A DNA stretch of 64,000 bases from Antedon bifida (GCA_963402885.1 OY727095.1:18419001-18483000); one strand, 5' to 3'. Numbered from the stretch's first letter, positions 15,001 to 25,633 are shown. Notes: generated from the sequence alone by a model not told the origin. Translations and numbers: made by a program.

Positions 15001-17836
15001 CATACTTGTGGTAGAATTTAACTGTAGACAAACAGGATCAACGACCAATGACGCTTCCTTCATTGGCAAATATTTGAAGCAGATAGTTGTAAAGATATTA
15101 ACAATACACTAGCATAGACTATAGTACTCTAACTTTACTGTATAAATTACAACATATTGACCCAGCTAATATAGTTTTAAGAGCTAAAAACTTTCAACAA
15201 CTATCCAATGAATGCATTGCATCCAGTGGCCTACAATAACAATAATGTAATGGCATTAAGAAATAAAATATTGATTGGTCGTACAAAAATGTTTTGTGAA
15301 CTGCAAATAGCCTTTAACATTTACAGTACTTGTTGTTTTACTGCATACATTATATTATAAAACAAATTAGTAGTAGTGGCTAGTATGACAAAAACAATAA
15401 TAAATCTAGGTCTAATTTTTAATGTTTGTAGTAAATATAAGTGGAAATATGTGTTGACAGTTTATTAATTTTGTATACAATAATCTATTTTGTTCTTTGA
15501 TTTGTCTGCAAGCAACAAACCAGACATAATAGGCTTGTGAACCAGTTAACTATTTTATGCATAATGTTGATGTCAAGCACTCCATCACAGCATGACTGAA
15601 GGAATATTGGATCAAATAGTAATTGACATTTACTTTTAAAAGCATAGTTTAATCATATACAGTGAAAAACACCATGTAAATTCATATGTTGCACAAAACA
15701 CTCATATGAAACACCTCAGTCCAATAAATACTATTACTAAGGCCTTGTTTCCGCTACCAAGTAAATAATAATAAGTTATTACTGTATTTTTTAAATATCA
15801 TATACAGTATATTTTTGGCAGAGGAAACGGCGCTCATAAAAAATATACCATATTTTGTATACCATATTTTCCACACCAAATTTGTGGATAAAATACGGTA
15901 TTTATAAATTTATACCGTATTTTGGGTACCCTTTTCTGCTGCCAATAAAAAATGACAGTATATTTTGATTTTCTGTAAGCTTTTTACACATGGATGGATA
16001 ATCTATAGTCATGCAAATAACCTGTTGGGAAAACAAAGATTTCGGGAAAATTAAAAAGGAACAAACAGGACAGCCAGATTTACAGTAGAAAGATAATTTA
16101 GCAAAAATTAAAGGAGAGTATGGGGTGTGCGAACTTGTCGTTGAAACAAGTCAATAACAAAACAAACATACACTGTGAAAGCACAGGCTTATACAGTAAC
16201 ATCGCCAAAGATAACAAATTCCAATTCGGGCAACTTGTCCCCATTTTGGGGGATCGAAAGGCAGGTTGGGTATAAAAGATGAACTTTAACAAGACCACCA
16301 TAGATAGTACTTCTAGCAGAAGCGGGGTAATCAAATATACAATATAAAGTATACCATATATTTATATTTTGAGGATATGCAGCAGAAACACACCCTAAAA
16401 GCACCAAATTGAATTTTGTATAAAATAGATCTAATATTATTATTTAATAAACAATACAGATGGCATGATGAAAATTTAAATTGTTTGAAGATTTACATGT
16501 TAATGTTTTTAATAATATTTAATAACTATCAAATTTATGCATACTTTATTGTAATGGTGACATTCAATCAAGTTTTAAAAAGATAAATTCACCATCAAAA
16601 TGTTATGAATTCAGCTGAATTACCTAAATTATATTTTGTACTTTGTAATGTCTTCAGAAAAACTAGAAAAATGTAGAGTATCTTTTAATATATAATCATA
16701 TGTACCAAAAGATTAACCATTTGGAAATAACACACTATGCACTGAAAATAAAGTCTCTATTAAGCTAGATTTTGACTGGCCTTAATAAGTAATAGAATAC
16801 AAAATATTTTAATAACATTTACAGTACTTAATAATCCAAAATCAAACATCTTTTCTCATAAACAAAAAAAGTTAATAATTAATGGTAAAATGATATTCGA
16901 CAACACTTTCCAATTAATTATACATTTTGCTGACTAACCTGAACATAGCAATGGAACGCTCCCCATTTCTCAGTCCAAACTTCTTCAAGCTGAAAAATAC
17001 AAAATACAGGCTGTTACAATTTACTGTGGTTTTTTAGCGCATGGTATTTCTTTCAAAATGGTCAACACAGTACAATTTTGTTTTTTGTTGGGCATAAAGT
17101 TCAATCTATTCAGGCCTACTGTAGCAGTTGGATTTTGTCTTGCAAGAACGCCACCCTATACACATAAAACTAATCTACTGGTGGTGTAGCACCCCGACTA
17201 ATGACAAATTTATCTGTTTTTTAATTAAATGGTTGAAATGATGTTAGATTTTTCTATATGAATAATCAATAACACATTTCTTCAGCAGTTGTTAACTTTT
17301 AAAAAAAATTGCATAAATCAAACAAGTTATTTAATGACATGTTATTTCATAAAATTCTACTACTGGTCATAGGCTTAGTTAATAGTTAATGACTGAAAAT
17401 AGGCCTGGGTACTCATAGGCCTAGCAGTATTAGATTCAAATCATGTGAGGAGCCACAAGACAGCAGACCCTTTTTTTAAATTTTTTAAACAAAAATGTTT
17501 GCCCGCCACCCTATTTTACAGTGAGCTAGGCATGTATTAATAGTAAAGGTCCCTTTCTGACCTAGTAGGCCTACCTCTGCCTAATAACCACTAATAATTA
17601 ATGAGACAACAATGCAACTCAGTTGCAGAGAAGCACTACTGCATGTTGTAGCCCATTCCATCCAGGCACCTCCTATTACATCGCCGCGGATTAACTCCCT
17701 CTCCGAGAGTGAAGTTGAGTCAAGAAAGTAGGTACACTTCCTACAAACTTCAACAACTCAAGCCTAACGAAAATTAACAATATACATAAAATTTACGCAC
17801 CTTTGCTTCAGGAACGTCACTATGTTCTGCCGACAT
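33..17836 (-). CDS. NDRG: NDRG-family protein (alpha/beta-hydrolase fold, non-catalytic), 3' end outside window
   Basis: Nine minus-strand exons were read from splice sites with continuous phase: 17801-17836, 16939-16989, 13746-13803, 12681-12798, 10151-10213, 2407-2482, 1119-1205, 587-661 and about 33-137. The ATG at 17836 opens MSAEHSDVPEAK. The exons give about 223 residues; vertebrate NDRG proteins have about 375-394, so the C-terminal third lies beyond base 1. Family landmarks in order are TFHDIGLNH (about residues 41-49), HINAPGQQD, YPTMQQLADEIPYILEQLG, IIGLGEGAG (118-126) and ALVLLECTATSASFAEWG. The last exon may end at 33 or 37 because two donors overlap. At the hydrolase nucleophile elbow the serine is replaced (G-L-G-E-G), as expected for NDRG proteins, which keep the fold but lack the catalytic serine. 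Members act in stress response, differentiation and trafficking, mostly in the cytoplasm. Which vertebrate paralogue is closest cannot be decided here. Confidence 0.93.
745..1002 (+). repeat. tRNA-derived SINE, copy 1
   Basis: The head resembles a tRNA: box A-like GTGGCCAAGTGGTTAAG near 755, then box B GGTTCGAGCC near 811. A conserved body follows, including GTGCACTTTAAAGAACC, and an A-rich tail. Related copies lie at about 28690 (+), 37360 (-) and 50160 (-). It sits in the NDRG intron between exons 7 and 8, opposite to the gene. It is not a functional tRNA gene, because the body continues with no acceptor-stem closure. Confidence 0.75.
1330..1682 (+). mobile_element. L2/CR1-type LINE 3' end (5'-truncated)
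   Basis: One frame reads ITPVLRNFHWLPVTQRI then FKMLLSIFKSL, the conserved LHWLPV region near the C-terminus of L2/CR1 reverse transcriptases. The downstream untranslated tail has a CACATTGAGCC...TATATAAG segment ending in a TTATTATTATTATTA microsatellite, typical of 3' ends of these LINEs. It is a dead, 5'-truncated insertion in an NDRG intron. Confidence 0.75.
2250..2330 (+). repeat. Possible tRNA-like SINE head
   Basis: A segment with a degenerate box A (near 2250-2265) and a good box B (GGTTCAAATCC near 2301) resembles a tRNA-derived SINE head. No acceptor stem closes, so a real tRNA gene is unlikely. Its body differs from the SINE family seen at 745. Confidence 0.3.
2565..3110 (+). mobile_element. 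L2/CR1-type LINE 3' end, second copy
   Basis: Frames broken by indels read RLEYCNTLFIGLLKN, then SPVLADLHWLPVQQRIQYKV, and later an FKTQLKSFLFKQ-like end. This is the RT C-terminal region of L2/CR1 LINEs. The tail has CACATTGAGAGC and TATATAAGAATTAACTATTATTA, parallel to the copy at 1330. It lies in the NDRG intron between exons 5 and 6 and is not functional. Confidence 0.75.
3551..3684. repeat. Two-copy 66-bp tandem duplication
   Basis: A block starting ACATATT(C/T)GTTTACTCTG and ending TTATTAGTACAG occurs twice head to tail, starting near 3553 and 3619. The copies are almost identical, so the duplication is young. It is intronic. Confidence 0.85.
3990..4053. repeat. Foldback with 16-bp perfect arms
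   Basis: AAAAATTGACTGCTCT at 3990-4005 is the exact reverse complement of 4038-4053, with a 32-bp loop. It may be a short MITE or a hairpin-forming site. No function can be assigned. Confidence 0.8.
4140..4372 (+). repeat. Dispersed repeat, copy 1 (related to 31165-31395)
   Basis: The segment with GAACGCAATCGGTTAACAAC, a GCGTGGCAAAAAT stretch and ends near GCAAGAATACAA is matched in inverted orientation at 31165-31395. It carries several CpG-containing words in otherwise AT-rich DNA. Family unknown. Confidence 0.55.
4373..10150. other. Remainder of the NDRG intron between exons 5 and 6
   Basis: No exon with family support was found. It holds a homopolymer G tract near 5343-5353, short CpG-rich patches at 6090-6200, 6590-6660 and 8150-8225, and clusters of TAGGCCTAG words around 7920-8010. 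A related segment occurs twice at 6431-6540 and 8260-8375, starting ATTAGTGGGA(T/G)TTGCATCCCA. An 83-codon reading frame at 9067-9318 (+) resembles nothing recognised. A GTGAGTAT splice-donor-like site follows the CpG patch near 6650, so an unrecognised first exon on the plus strand cannot be excluded. Confidence 0.5.
10782..11114. mobile_element. TTAA-flanked MITE, copy 1 (most complete)
   Basis: The ends are AGATGTATTGTCCC at 10786 and, inverted, AGATATATATTGTCCC finishing at 11110. Each end is bordered by TTAA (10782-10785 and 11111-11114). The interior is AT-rich and non-coding. A TTAA target is typical of piggyBac-type transposition. Related copies lie near 24285, 26755, 35465 and 36790. 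Confidence 0.75.
11345..11496. mobile_element. Short MITE with imperfect terminal inverted repeats
   Basis: AAGCTTGGTTCCCAGGATGT at the left end pairs with the reverse complement of the right end (AGTAGGATGT and ACCACGCTTT region). A GTAACG...GCAACGCAA extension also pairs. It is non-coding and intronic. Superfamily undetermined. Confidence 0.65.
12835..12967. mobile_element. Palindromic MITE beginning CTCTGTCTACACTATCA
   Basis: The terminal 17 bases are matched in reverse complement at the right end. GTGATGTGCCCA near the left pairs with TGGGCACATCAC near the right, so the whole 133 bp can fold. It begins 36 bp from NDRG exon 4, on the acceptor side of that intron. Confidence 0.8.
13804..16938. 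other. NDRG intron between exons 2 and 3
   Basis: No coding signal was found. A segment at about 15739-15950 has GGCCTTGTTTCCGCTACCAA matched in inverted orientation near 15815-15833 and partly again near 15935-15955, with ATACCATATTTT/AAAATACGGTAT motifs inside. It looks like a foldback element. The rest is AT-rich and unremarkable. Confidence 0.45.
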
Positions 17837-18280
17837 ATTTGAGTTGATTAAAAATGAATGAATGGTAAAAAATCAAACAAATTTAGCTCTCTCACAACCG
17901 GCAAACTGGCCACAATATTTCGACTTGCACGTCCACCACCAACTCATACGCGACACGACCAGCTCAATCAAGAGAGGGACAAGCGAGTGTGGCACACCAC
18001 TCGTGTTGTTGAATATAGTATGGCGTTCCACCGAGGTCACACAACATTAGCTTCAATGACAAATTTTTACTTCATCAGAAAATTATAGGGATAGGCCTAG
18101 TGCTTTATTATATTAAGATTAGTGCCTCGATTATTTATTATCAGAACTGTGCATAGTTAAATCAACTAAATGAGCTCCAGATAAATTAAATATGTTAATT
18201 TACTGTATACAGTTTTCTGAATTGTTTGACTGTTCTTTTTGCCCCAGTTTGCAGTATCCGAGATGAATTTCATAATGTAA
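17837..18280. other. NDRG upstream region up to the MULE insertion
   Basis: These 444 bases should hold the NDRG 5' untranslated region and promoter. No convincing TATA box or initiator was identified. Two overlapping short reading frames on the plus strand start near 17858, have no family resemblance and are probably chance. Confidence 0.4.
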
Positions 18281-18289
18281 TGCCCGTCA

Positions 18290-18371
18290 GCGTATTTTTT
18301 TTTTCCAGGACGAACGTGGGCAATTTACATAAATGGGCGTGGCTTAACCTCCAAAATACTCTCGCGCATGC
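18290..18371 (+). repeat. MULE left terminal inverted repeat
   Basis: It begins GCGTATTTTTTTTTTCC and contains ACGAACGTGGGCAATTTAC, GGGCGTGGCTTAACC and CTCGCGCATGC. It matches the reverse complement of 25171-25253 except for one A in an A run. The transposase start codon lies 52 bp further in, so the repeat probably contains or adjoins the element's promoter. Confidence 0.93.
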
Positions 18372-18422
18372 GCGTATTGTCTAAAAAAAGTTTTACTTTC
18401 TAGAGAGAGTATATGCAGAGAG

Positions 18423-21400
18423 ATGGCGAGTTGTTTAGCTGGGAATGCTTGCCCTGATCTAAAACTCGATACATGTCCTCGATTGCAGGTAAATTTTATC
18501 TCATCTTGTTTGAATGATGCATTGTTTTTCATGGGAGCTTATTAAGTTATTTTTTGACCCAAAATGTTCAAAGAATTTCACAAAAAATGCAGTAGAATGG
18601 GTCTCACACAATCGATCGGTAGCCTAGTTCAGGTAGTGTGTGTAGGCTAGTGTTTGTTGTATACACAATAAATTACATGCGCGTGTACACTGTTACTTGT
18701 TGTACAACTACCTATATAGGCCTACTCTAGTTATACTCATACATATAGACGTTAATGTTGTGTAAATCTCATGGTATTAAAACAATCACCCCAGTGTGTC
18801 ATTCGGGCTGCAGCGTGGTCTGTGGCATACTGCAGGGATCAAAGGCAATGTGTGTAATGTAAAAAATGGTTCTGAAGCAGAAATAAACAAATGAGAACAG
18901 GGTACCATATGTATAATTACATGGTATATGTAGATCTGTCCATAACCTATGACATCTTTCCCAGCCCAGTAGAGCATAGCCCTACATATTAAAAGCAAGT
19001 CATTTGCTTTTAAAAAGGACAACGTTTGGCTTGATAATGGGTTAATTACTACAAGTACAACACTTAATTTCGTCATAAACACACCCCTTTTAATATTATT
19101 CTTTCTTTAGTTTTGGATTGCAACAACAGGGACAAACAAGTAAAATACATACATGTTTGTTTTCGTCATAAGATGTTGGTTGCTCTAGACCTCTTTTTGT
19201 TGAATGTTTTGAGGTCTGTCACATCACCAGCATACTGATTAAGGCCATTTTTATGCCATTAAAGCCATCTGATTATAAATTAATTTCTCTTACAGATAAT
19301 ACTTCCAGAATTGCAATCAGGTCACAAGTATAAAATTTGCCACTATGAAGAAAACGGAAATTCAATGCTATGTACCCTAAGGTTACCACTCACCTCTGCT
19401 GAAGAAACACTAAGGTGGCTTAAAGAGTTTGAAGGAACTTCTTACTCAACATGGAGGACAAACAAAACATATCCAAATAGCGGACAAAAAAATGTCTTCC
19501 GGGTATGTACAGAAATTTGTCTCGTATCGTGTGTGAAAGTTGTGACAGCTGTAAGGATATTATTTTAACTGTTGATAGTTGTCAGTATAAATTACTACTT
19601 GGGTTTTGTTTTTGTGTTTTTGGTTTTTTTTTATCTTTTGTGGTTAACCACCACCTTTATTCATTCAATGTTTGTAAACAACAATTACAGAATCTCTAAG
19701 AATTTTCTACATTTTTTTGCTATTTTCTTATTTTTATCCTCTTTAATATTAATAATAATTTTAATATTTTGACTTATACGTAGTACCCAATGTTTTCTTA
19801 ATGTATTAATTTGTTTTGTCTAAAATATATGTTTACATTATTTTCTGCATATTTTTTTATGTTATCTATTACAAAATATATTGCATTAATAAAAAGTTGT
19901 TTACTTATGAAACGTTTGTTAACTTATTTATTATAATTTGTGTGTCTTTTAGTTTATATATATAGTTGTGTTGTGTTTCGTTAACAGGAATTTATCACTA
20001 TCAGCTAATTTCCATAGTTTTGTTTTTGTTTTTATTAGAGGTTTTGAAGAATTATCATGAATTCGATAAAAGTTCACATTGCAGCAAGGAATTTTGTATG
20101 GTTTGATTTGGACAGGATAAAGATCTTTAATAAAATAGCTATGATAACAAGTTCTAAATCAGATGGGCACAAATGCTGTTTTGCAATATTGTACCAAATA
20201 CTCATCATCTGAAGTATGCTAACATTACTTTACGTAATAAATATTTTCTACATACAGTATCATCAGTTTGATAATTATTGTCCTGTTTTTAATGGATGGA
20301 ACCTGCCACCTCCTGATTGACATGATGTATGTTTTTTTATAACAGGTTGACTTGCACTGTCACCATAACACCCATCCACGATCCTCAACAGCTGACCTGA
20401 AGAAAGGTTCCAAAAACACCAACTGCCCGAGCACAATGTTTGTCATAGTGAAGAGGACAGCTGACTGTCGTGGTCGAAACAGGTAAGCATGATTGTTTTT
20501 AAAGAAATTTAAAAGACATGACGGTATAGAAACAATACATTGACGCAAATTTAAAAAATGTAAATGTTAGGCCTATTAATTTGGCACTGGTTCTAATCCT
20601 CCTGAGAAAAAGCTACCATCTGCAAGAAAATTGTGTTAACCACTTCATTTCTTTGAGTTGAAATATGTTGTACCAATTCAAATGACAAGGATTTATGTGT
20701 GTCTTAATATCAACACACACAGTTTACTTTTGTTTAAATTGTTTTCCCAAGTTCCTGTACTGTCTGTCTCTGATGATTCATTAAAGCCAATGCATCAGTT
20801 ACAGCTTAAATTTTTGTTTTAACTGTTCAGGTCTAAAGATAAACACATAGGGCAAGGTTATCCAACAATCATAACCTTGAAGTGGGATCACAACCATGAG
20901 GTGGCAAGTGCTGATGCCCTTCGAGAAAGGGATGTAAGTGATGATGCAACGGAGAAGCTTCTTGAGCTCTACAGATCAGGCCATTCACCATCATCTGCTC
21001 TGGATACCATCAAATATGATCTTCAAGAAGGCTGTACAGATGTTGAGTACACAAGAGTCTCTGCAGACAGAGCCCATTGCCCTGATTTGCAGTACTGTTA
21101 CAGGTAACATTCTGTCTATGCTTTTCAAAGTTCTACATTGCTCTTTTCAAAATTGTATACAGTTTGGGAACAGGATGTTTGATTGATCTTCAGGGTCTAT
21201 AGAAACAAGTAAAAATGCTTGAAGCATTCCAATTTGTCCGGGCTGCTTAGTGGACGAAAACAAAAAACTTTATCAAGTATTTATATAGTATGCAAGCGAC
21301 AAAAAATGTATACCTAATTTTTGGTATGTGTTCTCTTTTGTTGATTTTAGGGTATTTTACAAGGAATTCAGGACACACTATGGGGACACCGGTGGAGCAA

Positions 21401-23091
21401 AAATGATGCTATTCCTTGACAAAAAGGTTCAAGATTTTAATGAGAACCACAATGATGAATGTGTAAAGCTAGAGACAACCGGTGATGGCCAGACCGTCAT
21501 TGCTATTTGCACACCCCTTATGAAGCGAGTACACTCTATGTGGAAAATCAGTAAAGAGATGGTTTTTGTGGACTCCTCTGGCAACATGGATCGCCAGAAC
21601 TGCAGAGTCTTTTTATTGCTGACGCATAGCCCTGCTGGTGCTCTTCCACTTGGTGTTTTAATAACATCTTCTGAGTCCGAGTCCACTTTAACATCTGCCT
21701 TCAAGCTGCTTCATTCAATTTTACCAGAGAGTGCTTTCTTCAATGCAAGTAATGGTCCAGGTATATTTATGACAGATGATTGCACATCACTTCGATTGGC
21801 CCTGCATGAAGTTTATCCTAATTCTGTCTTGCTGCTGTGCCATTTCCACTTGCTTCAAGCCATGTGGAGATGGCTGTGGGACAGCAAGCACAAGATTGAT
21901 AAAAATGATCGACCCCATCTCCTTAACATCTTCAAAGCCATGGTGTATGCTGAGACTGAGGATGACCTACACAGCATGTTCAAAAGAACAACAGAAGCTG
22001 ATGCTACTTCCCTAAAGTATCCAGGCTTTGTAGCTCATGTGAATGAAATCTATGAGCGCAGAGTGACATGGTCACTAGCCCACAGGAAAGATCTGAGAAC
22101 AAGGGGCAACAACACTACAGCTTATTGTGAAGCTGCCATGAGAATTCTCAAAGACAAAATCTTCTACAGGCTGAAGGCATTCAATATCTGTCAACTTACT
22201 GATTTTGTTCTGACCCGGTTGGAAAATTATAATGTAAGAAAGCTGACAGACATCGCCAACAATCGCCTCAACAGCAACAACTTGATTTCTCGATTCTACC
22301 CTTGTCCGAAAGATGTTTCCCCGGATGCTGTCACCAAGCTAGGAAATTGTCAAGAGTACACAGTAAAAAGTGCCAGGGAAAACATTTATTACAATGTGAA
22401 CATGGACATTGGAATCTGCACATGCCCAATAGGTAGAACAGGTGCTCCATGCAAGCACCAAGCAGCTATTATGCACAAATACAGTATAGAATCAAGCAAC
22501 TTCCTCCCTGTTCAGTCTGTAGACATGAGAAAGCTTTTCTACACAATTGCTACTGGTGGAGATGCAATTGATGACCATTGGTTTCAGCCACTCAGGAGTG
22601 GTATATTGCAAACTGACAACTGCCGAAACATCAGTGTCTCCTCTTCAAAAGATGCCTCATCCACAGAAGAAGCTTCCTCCCTAGAAGGAACCCCCTCACT
22701 AGAAGGAACCGCCTCCCTAGAAGGAACCTCCTTTACAGAAGGAATAGCCTCCACAGAAGGAACAGCCTCCACAGAAGGGACGTCCTGTACAGCAGATGAT
22801 GATGCAACCCCAGCTAAAGGTGGTGCACACCATATGGGACAATTACAAGACCCCCAGATCCTCCGCATCCAATCGTTAAGATCACAGGCAACACTGATTA
22901 ATCAATTTGGCCAACCAAGCAAGCGTGTGCCACAGGTTGAAGAACAGTTAGAGTGTACATTTAATTCAATCCGACAAGAGCTGAGAAACGGGGATCATGA
23001 GTTTGAGAAGGCAGTTAAGCATTTCGTCTCAAACTATAACAAGCTCACTACACACAGTCACCTTGTCAGTGCTCTGCATACTTTTGGTTAA
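18423..23091 (+). CDS. MULE transposase with SWIM zinc finger, six exons
   Basis: Exons are 18423-18488, 19296-19502, 20346-20482, 20831-21103 and 21351-23091, with an 807-residue open product; phases agree at each junction. (Five coding blocks were resolved; an additional untranslated exon is possible.) The N-terminal part has Cys/His-rich segments (LHCHHNTH, then NTNCPS) resembling the FLYWCH/WRKY-GCM1-type DNA-binding module of MULE transposases. The catalytic region shows VDSSGNM (Asp about 302), FMTDDCTS (Asp about 370), the family's LCHFHLLQAMW segment, and AYCEAAMR (Glu about 488), a plausible DDE triad. A SWIM finger follows, CTC-x7-PCKH (Cys 584, 586, 595 and His 597). Residues about 660-705 are an acidic Ser/Thr-Glu-Gly repeat. 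It should excise and insert the surrounding element in the nucleus. Domestication is less likely given intact ends and target duplication. Confidence 0.9.
22671..22790 (+). repeat. Tandem minisatellite inside the transposase gene
   Basis: Repeats built on CC(C/A)(A/T)(A/C)-AGAAGGAACC, with 24-base spacing and half-units, encode runs of S-x-E-G-T. The frame stays open throughout, so repeat number can vary without breaking the protein. Low-complexity acidic linker expected. Confidence 0.8.
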
Positions 23092-23424
23092 GTACAGTGG
23101 GGCATCATTAGCATCGAGGTGTAAGGTCAAGGCAAGGGGACTTCAAACATCTAGCAAAATTGGAGTGCAGCCCACATCTGTTGCTAGGCGTAAGATGCCA
23201 CTGGGTGGGAGGAGGCGTTTGACCATCAAAGGCTGCATTCACCACCGAGCATGGCTATGCTGTTAAACGCAAAACCAACACACCAAATAGCATGCATGAC
23301 CTTCCAAGGAAGAAGCGATCGGCAGCCCCGCACAACCTTTCATTTTGTGTTTTACAAAATGCATCACTCGGCAAAAGCCACACTTCAAAGTAAATTCTCA
23401 TAGTACTGCTGTTTCACAGCCCAT

Positions 23425-23645
23425 TTTCATAATGAACACGTTGAGATTATTTAGAGGGTTAGATTTAGTTGATACAGTAGTTGACACTTTTTAGAGTGTT
23501 AGGTTTTTGTTGATAGTTGACATTATTTAGAGGATTAGGTTCAGTTCATAGCTGAGGTTATTTAGAGAGTTTGGTTTAGTTGATAGATGAGATTATTTAG
23601 AGGGTTAGGTTCAGTTCATAGTTGAGGTTATTTACAGGGTTAGGT
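23425..23645 (+). repeat. Short-period tandem repeat within the MULE
   Basis: About five imperfect units of roughly 40 bp share TTGAGATTATTTAGAGGGTT-like text followed by AGGTTCAGTT(G/C)ATAG. They lie in the transposase 3' untranslated region. Subterminal repeats in DNA transposons sometimes bind transposase, but these sit far from either end. Confidence 0.75.
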
Positions 23646-24284
23646 ACAAAGCCCTTAATAAAATGATATACCAAACCAAATACTCAAGCAAGAGATTATA
23701 TTTCGTCATATATGATAATATATAAATACAAATAGCAGTACTGTATGTACTGTATACATTGAATTCTGTAATGAAACAAAAGATACATTAGAAAATAGTA
23801 ATCGTAATATTTGTATTGTTTTATTTTAACATTTCTCTTTTTCTGGATTTATTAAATTATACTGTATTTACAATTTCTTTTAAAACAGTTATAATAAAGG
23901 ATGTGCAATTTGAATTTATGTGTATCTGGTTGAGTTAGTCTATTGCCATTATTAGTTAAGAATAACATAATGCCATTGAAACTACAAACATCACTTCATA
24001 AGGTATCATTAAATAGTCACCTATTTTTCCAATATTTTTTATTTTATACCCATAACACTTTGGCCAGGAACATTAATATTATTCTTGTAAACTGGTGGTT
24101 TACAAAACATCACCTAGTTGTAAGTACACATATTGATAAACATGAAGACATTGCAGACAGTGTGACTTTCTTAGATGTCATTAAAATAGGTAGTTATTAT
24201 TGCTTTGGAACAACGAAAATGAACATAACATCATGTACGATGACCACGATTATCTTAATACCAACAAATAATAATACCTAACCC

Positions 24285-24440
24285 TTAAAGATGTATTGTC
24301 CCCCAACAACATAAAAAAATGAAATGAATAAAATCAGCCTTTGAATAGCTCATTTTGCAGTTCTTAAATTATAGTTATTCACTTCTGTAGAAAAAAAAAC
24401 CAGCAAAAATAATTATTTTACTTATACATTTTTGACATTC
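24285..24440 (+). mobile_element. TTAA-flanked MITE, copy 2 (truncated, nested in the MULE)
   Basis: TTAA then AGATGTATTGTCCCCCAAC at 24289 matches the left end of the copy at 10786, and the following 150 bp share GTTATTCACTTCTGTA. No right end is seen, since LINE-like sequence follows. Confidence 0.7.
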
Positions 24441-24469
24441 CAGTTCTCGGCAAAATATTTTTAATAAAC

Positions 24470-24690
24470 CATACTGAAAACAATAACATTATTTATCAAA
24501 AACAATCAGGCTTTGCAAGGTATTCCGCACACTTAGATAATATTTTCATCCTAAACAGCACAATCCAAAAATATTTAAGTAAAACTTAAAAGAGGGATCG
24601 AGTATTCTGTTGTTTCGTTGATCTGAAACTTCCCTTTGACAGCATAAATCAAAATTGTTTATTAACAAAATTAAGATAAATAGGTTTAAG
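24470..24690 (+). mobile_element. Non-LTR reverse transcriptase fragment nested in the MULE
   Basis: Broken frames read SGFARYSAHLDNIFILNST then IQKYLSKT and a degraded catalytic strand. This matches the fingers region (QxGFRxGxST) of non-LTR RTs, with several stops. It is a dead fragment that must postdate, or have been carried with, the MULE. Confidence 0.6.
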
Positions 24691-25170
24691 CAATAATACA
24701 TTTCACGTAGCAACCACAACTGCTTTTCGAGCTATGTCAGAAATAGCTGCTATTATAGCAGTATTTAACCCTGGCCTTAGACTAAATACTAGCATCAGTA
24801 GCATGCTTTTCAAGTAACAGCTATAGTGTAATATAGTGTTATGAGGTTTCTGACTTGTAATGAAGACTCTTACTCGCTTGACTGCACGTAACACATATTG
24901 TTTATTCAATAATACTTGATACTATATTACAATAGGCCTAGCAGTAACACTTAACTCTCAGACCTGAGAGCATAACGACAGTCCCACTGTCTATTTTACC
25001 AATAATGGCACAACTAGCATTAACTAGCATGGTCATAGCACCAAATTAGTAAAAAAATCTGTATGTCTTAACGCAGAAAAAAGCAGATACAAACATTTGT
25101 TATTTTGTACGCGATTATTTAGATCCGTGAATGGCTTTCTGTCGCCTCACAACTATTTCAGTCCAAGTAC

Positions 25171-25253
25171 GCATGCGCGAGAGTATTTTTGGAGGTTAAG
25201 CCACGCCCATTTATGTAAATTGCCCACGTTCGTCCTGGAAAAAAAAAATACGC
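25171..25253 (-). repeat. MULE right terminal inverted repeat
   Basis: Reverse complement of the left repeat at 18290-18371; it ends AAAAAAAAAATACGC just before the right TGCCCGTCA target copy. Confidence 0.93.
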
Positions 25254-25633
25254 TGCCCGTCATTTTATTTATTTTTTTTATTTAGGACATGAACACAGGA
25301 CAACAAAAAGTATGAACAAATAAACATAAATAGTTTGTTTTTTTAATCCATCGACATACTAATTAAAACACATAATTCCTGATTGCACGCAAATTTCAAC
25401 CCACCAATTCAATACTGTTAAAAGATTGATCATGAAAGAATATCTTAAATAAGAACGAGGTGGAGCGGGTACATAACAAATTAGCACCCACAAAACACCG
25501 AGAACAAAAATTGTTATTCATAATTAGGCTCCCCTGGTAGGCAACCACTATTAACGGCAAGTACAACACACAGATCTGCCCTGTATTTCTCAATGGCTAT
25601 TTTCATATTTAATACATTTAATATATGTTTAAA

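Larger units (their letters stand above)
23092..25170. other. Non-transposase 3' half of the MULE
   Basis: The transposase 3' untranslated region probably ends near 23660 or 23900, where AATAAA signals occur. A 112-codon plus-strand reading frame at 23943-24281 has no recognised motif and may be chance. Then come a TTAA-MITE fragment and a LINE RT fragment. About 2 kb between the gene and the right repeat is thus partly nested junk. Confidence 0.55.
18281..25262 (+). mobile_element. Complete Mutator-like (MULE) DNA transposon with 9-bp target duplication
   Basis: The nine bases TGCCCGTCA occur at 18281-18289 and again at 25254-25262. Between them the element starts GCGTA-T10-CC and ends with its exact reverse complement. 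The inverted repeats extend about 82-83 bp with one single-base length difference. A nine-base target duplication and long inverted repeats are the MULE hallmark. The 6964-bp interior encodes a spliced transposase with MULE and SWIM features starting just inside the left repeat. Perfect flanking duplication, near-identical ends and an open transposase frame argue for a recent, possibly competent insertion. The target lies between the NDRG promoter region and the GPAT gene. Confidence 0.92.

Noticed and set aside
17858-18088. Two overlapping short frames upstream of NDRG
   Set aside because: They overlap each other in different frames, have no family resemblance and lie in the expected promoter/5' untranslated region.
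22584-22868. 94-codon minus frame antisense to the MULE transposase
   Set aside because: It is the shadow of the in-frame minisatellite, which leaves the opposite strand open.
23943-24281. Second protein gene of the MULE
   Set aside because: 112 codons open but hydrophobic and AT-driven, with no motif or repeat in other MULE genes that I recognise; kept only as a remark.
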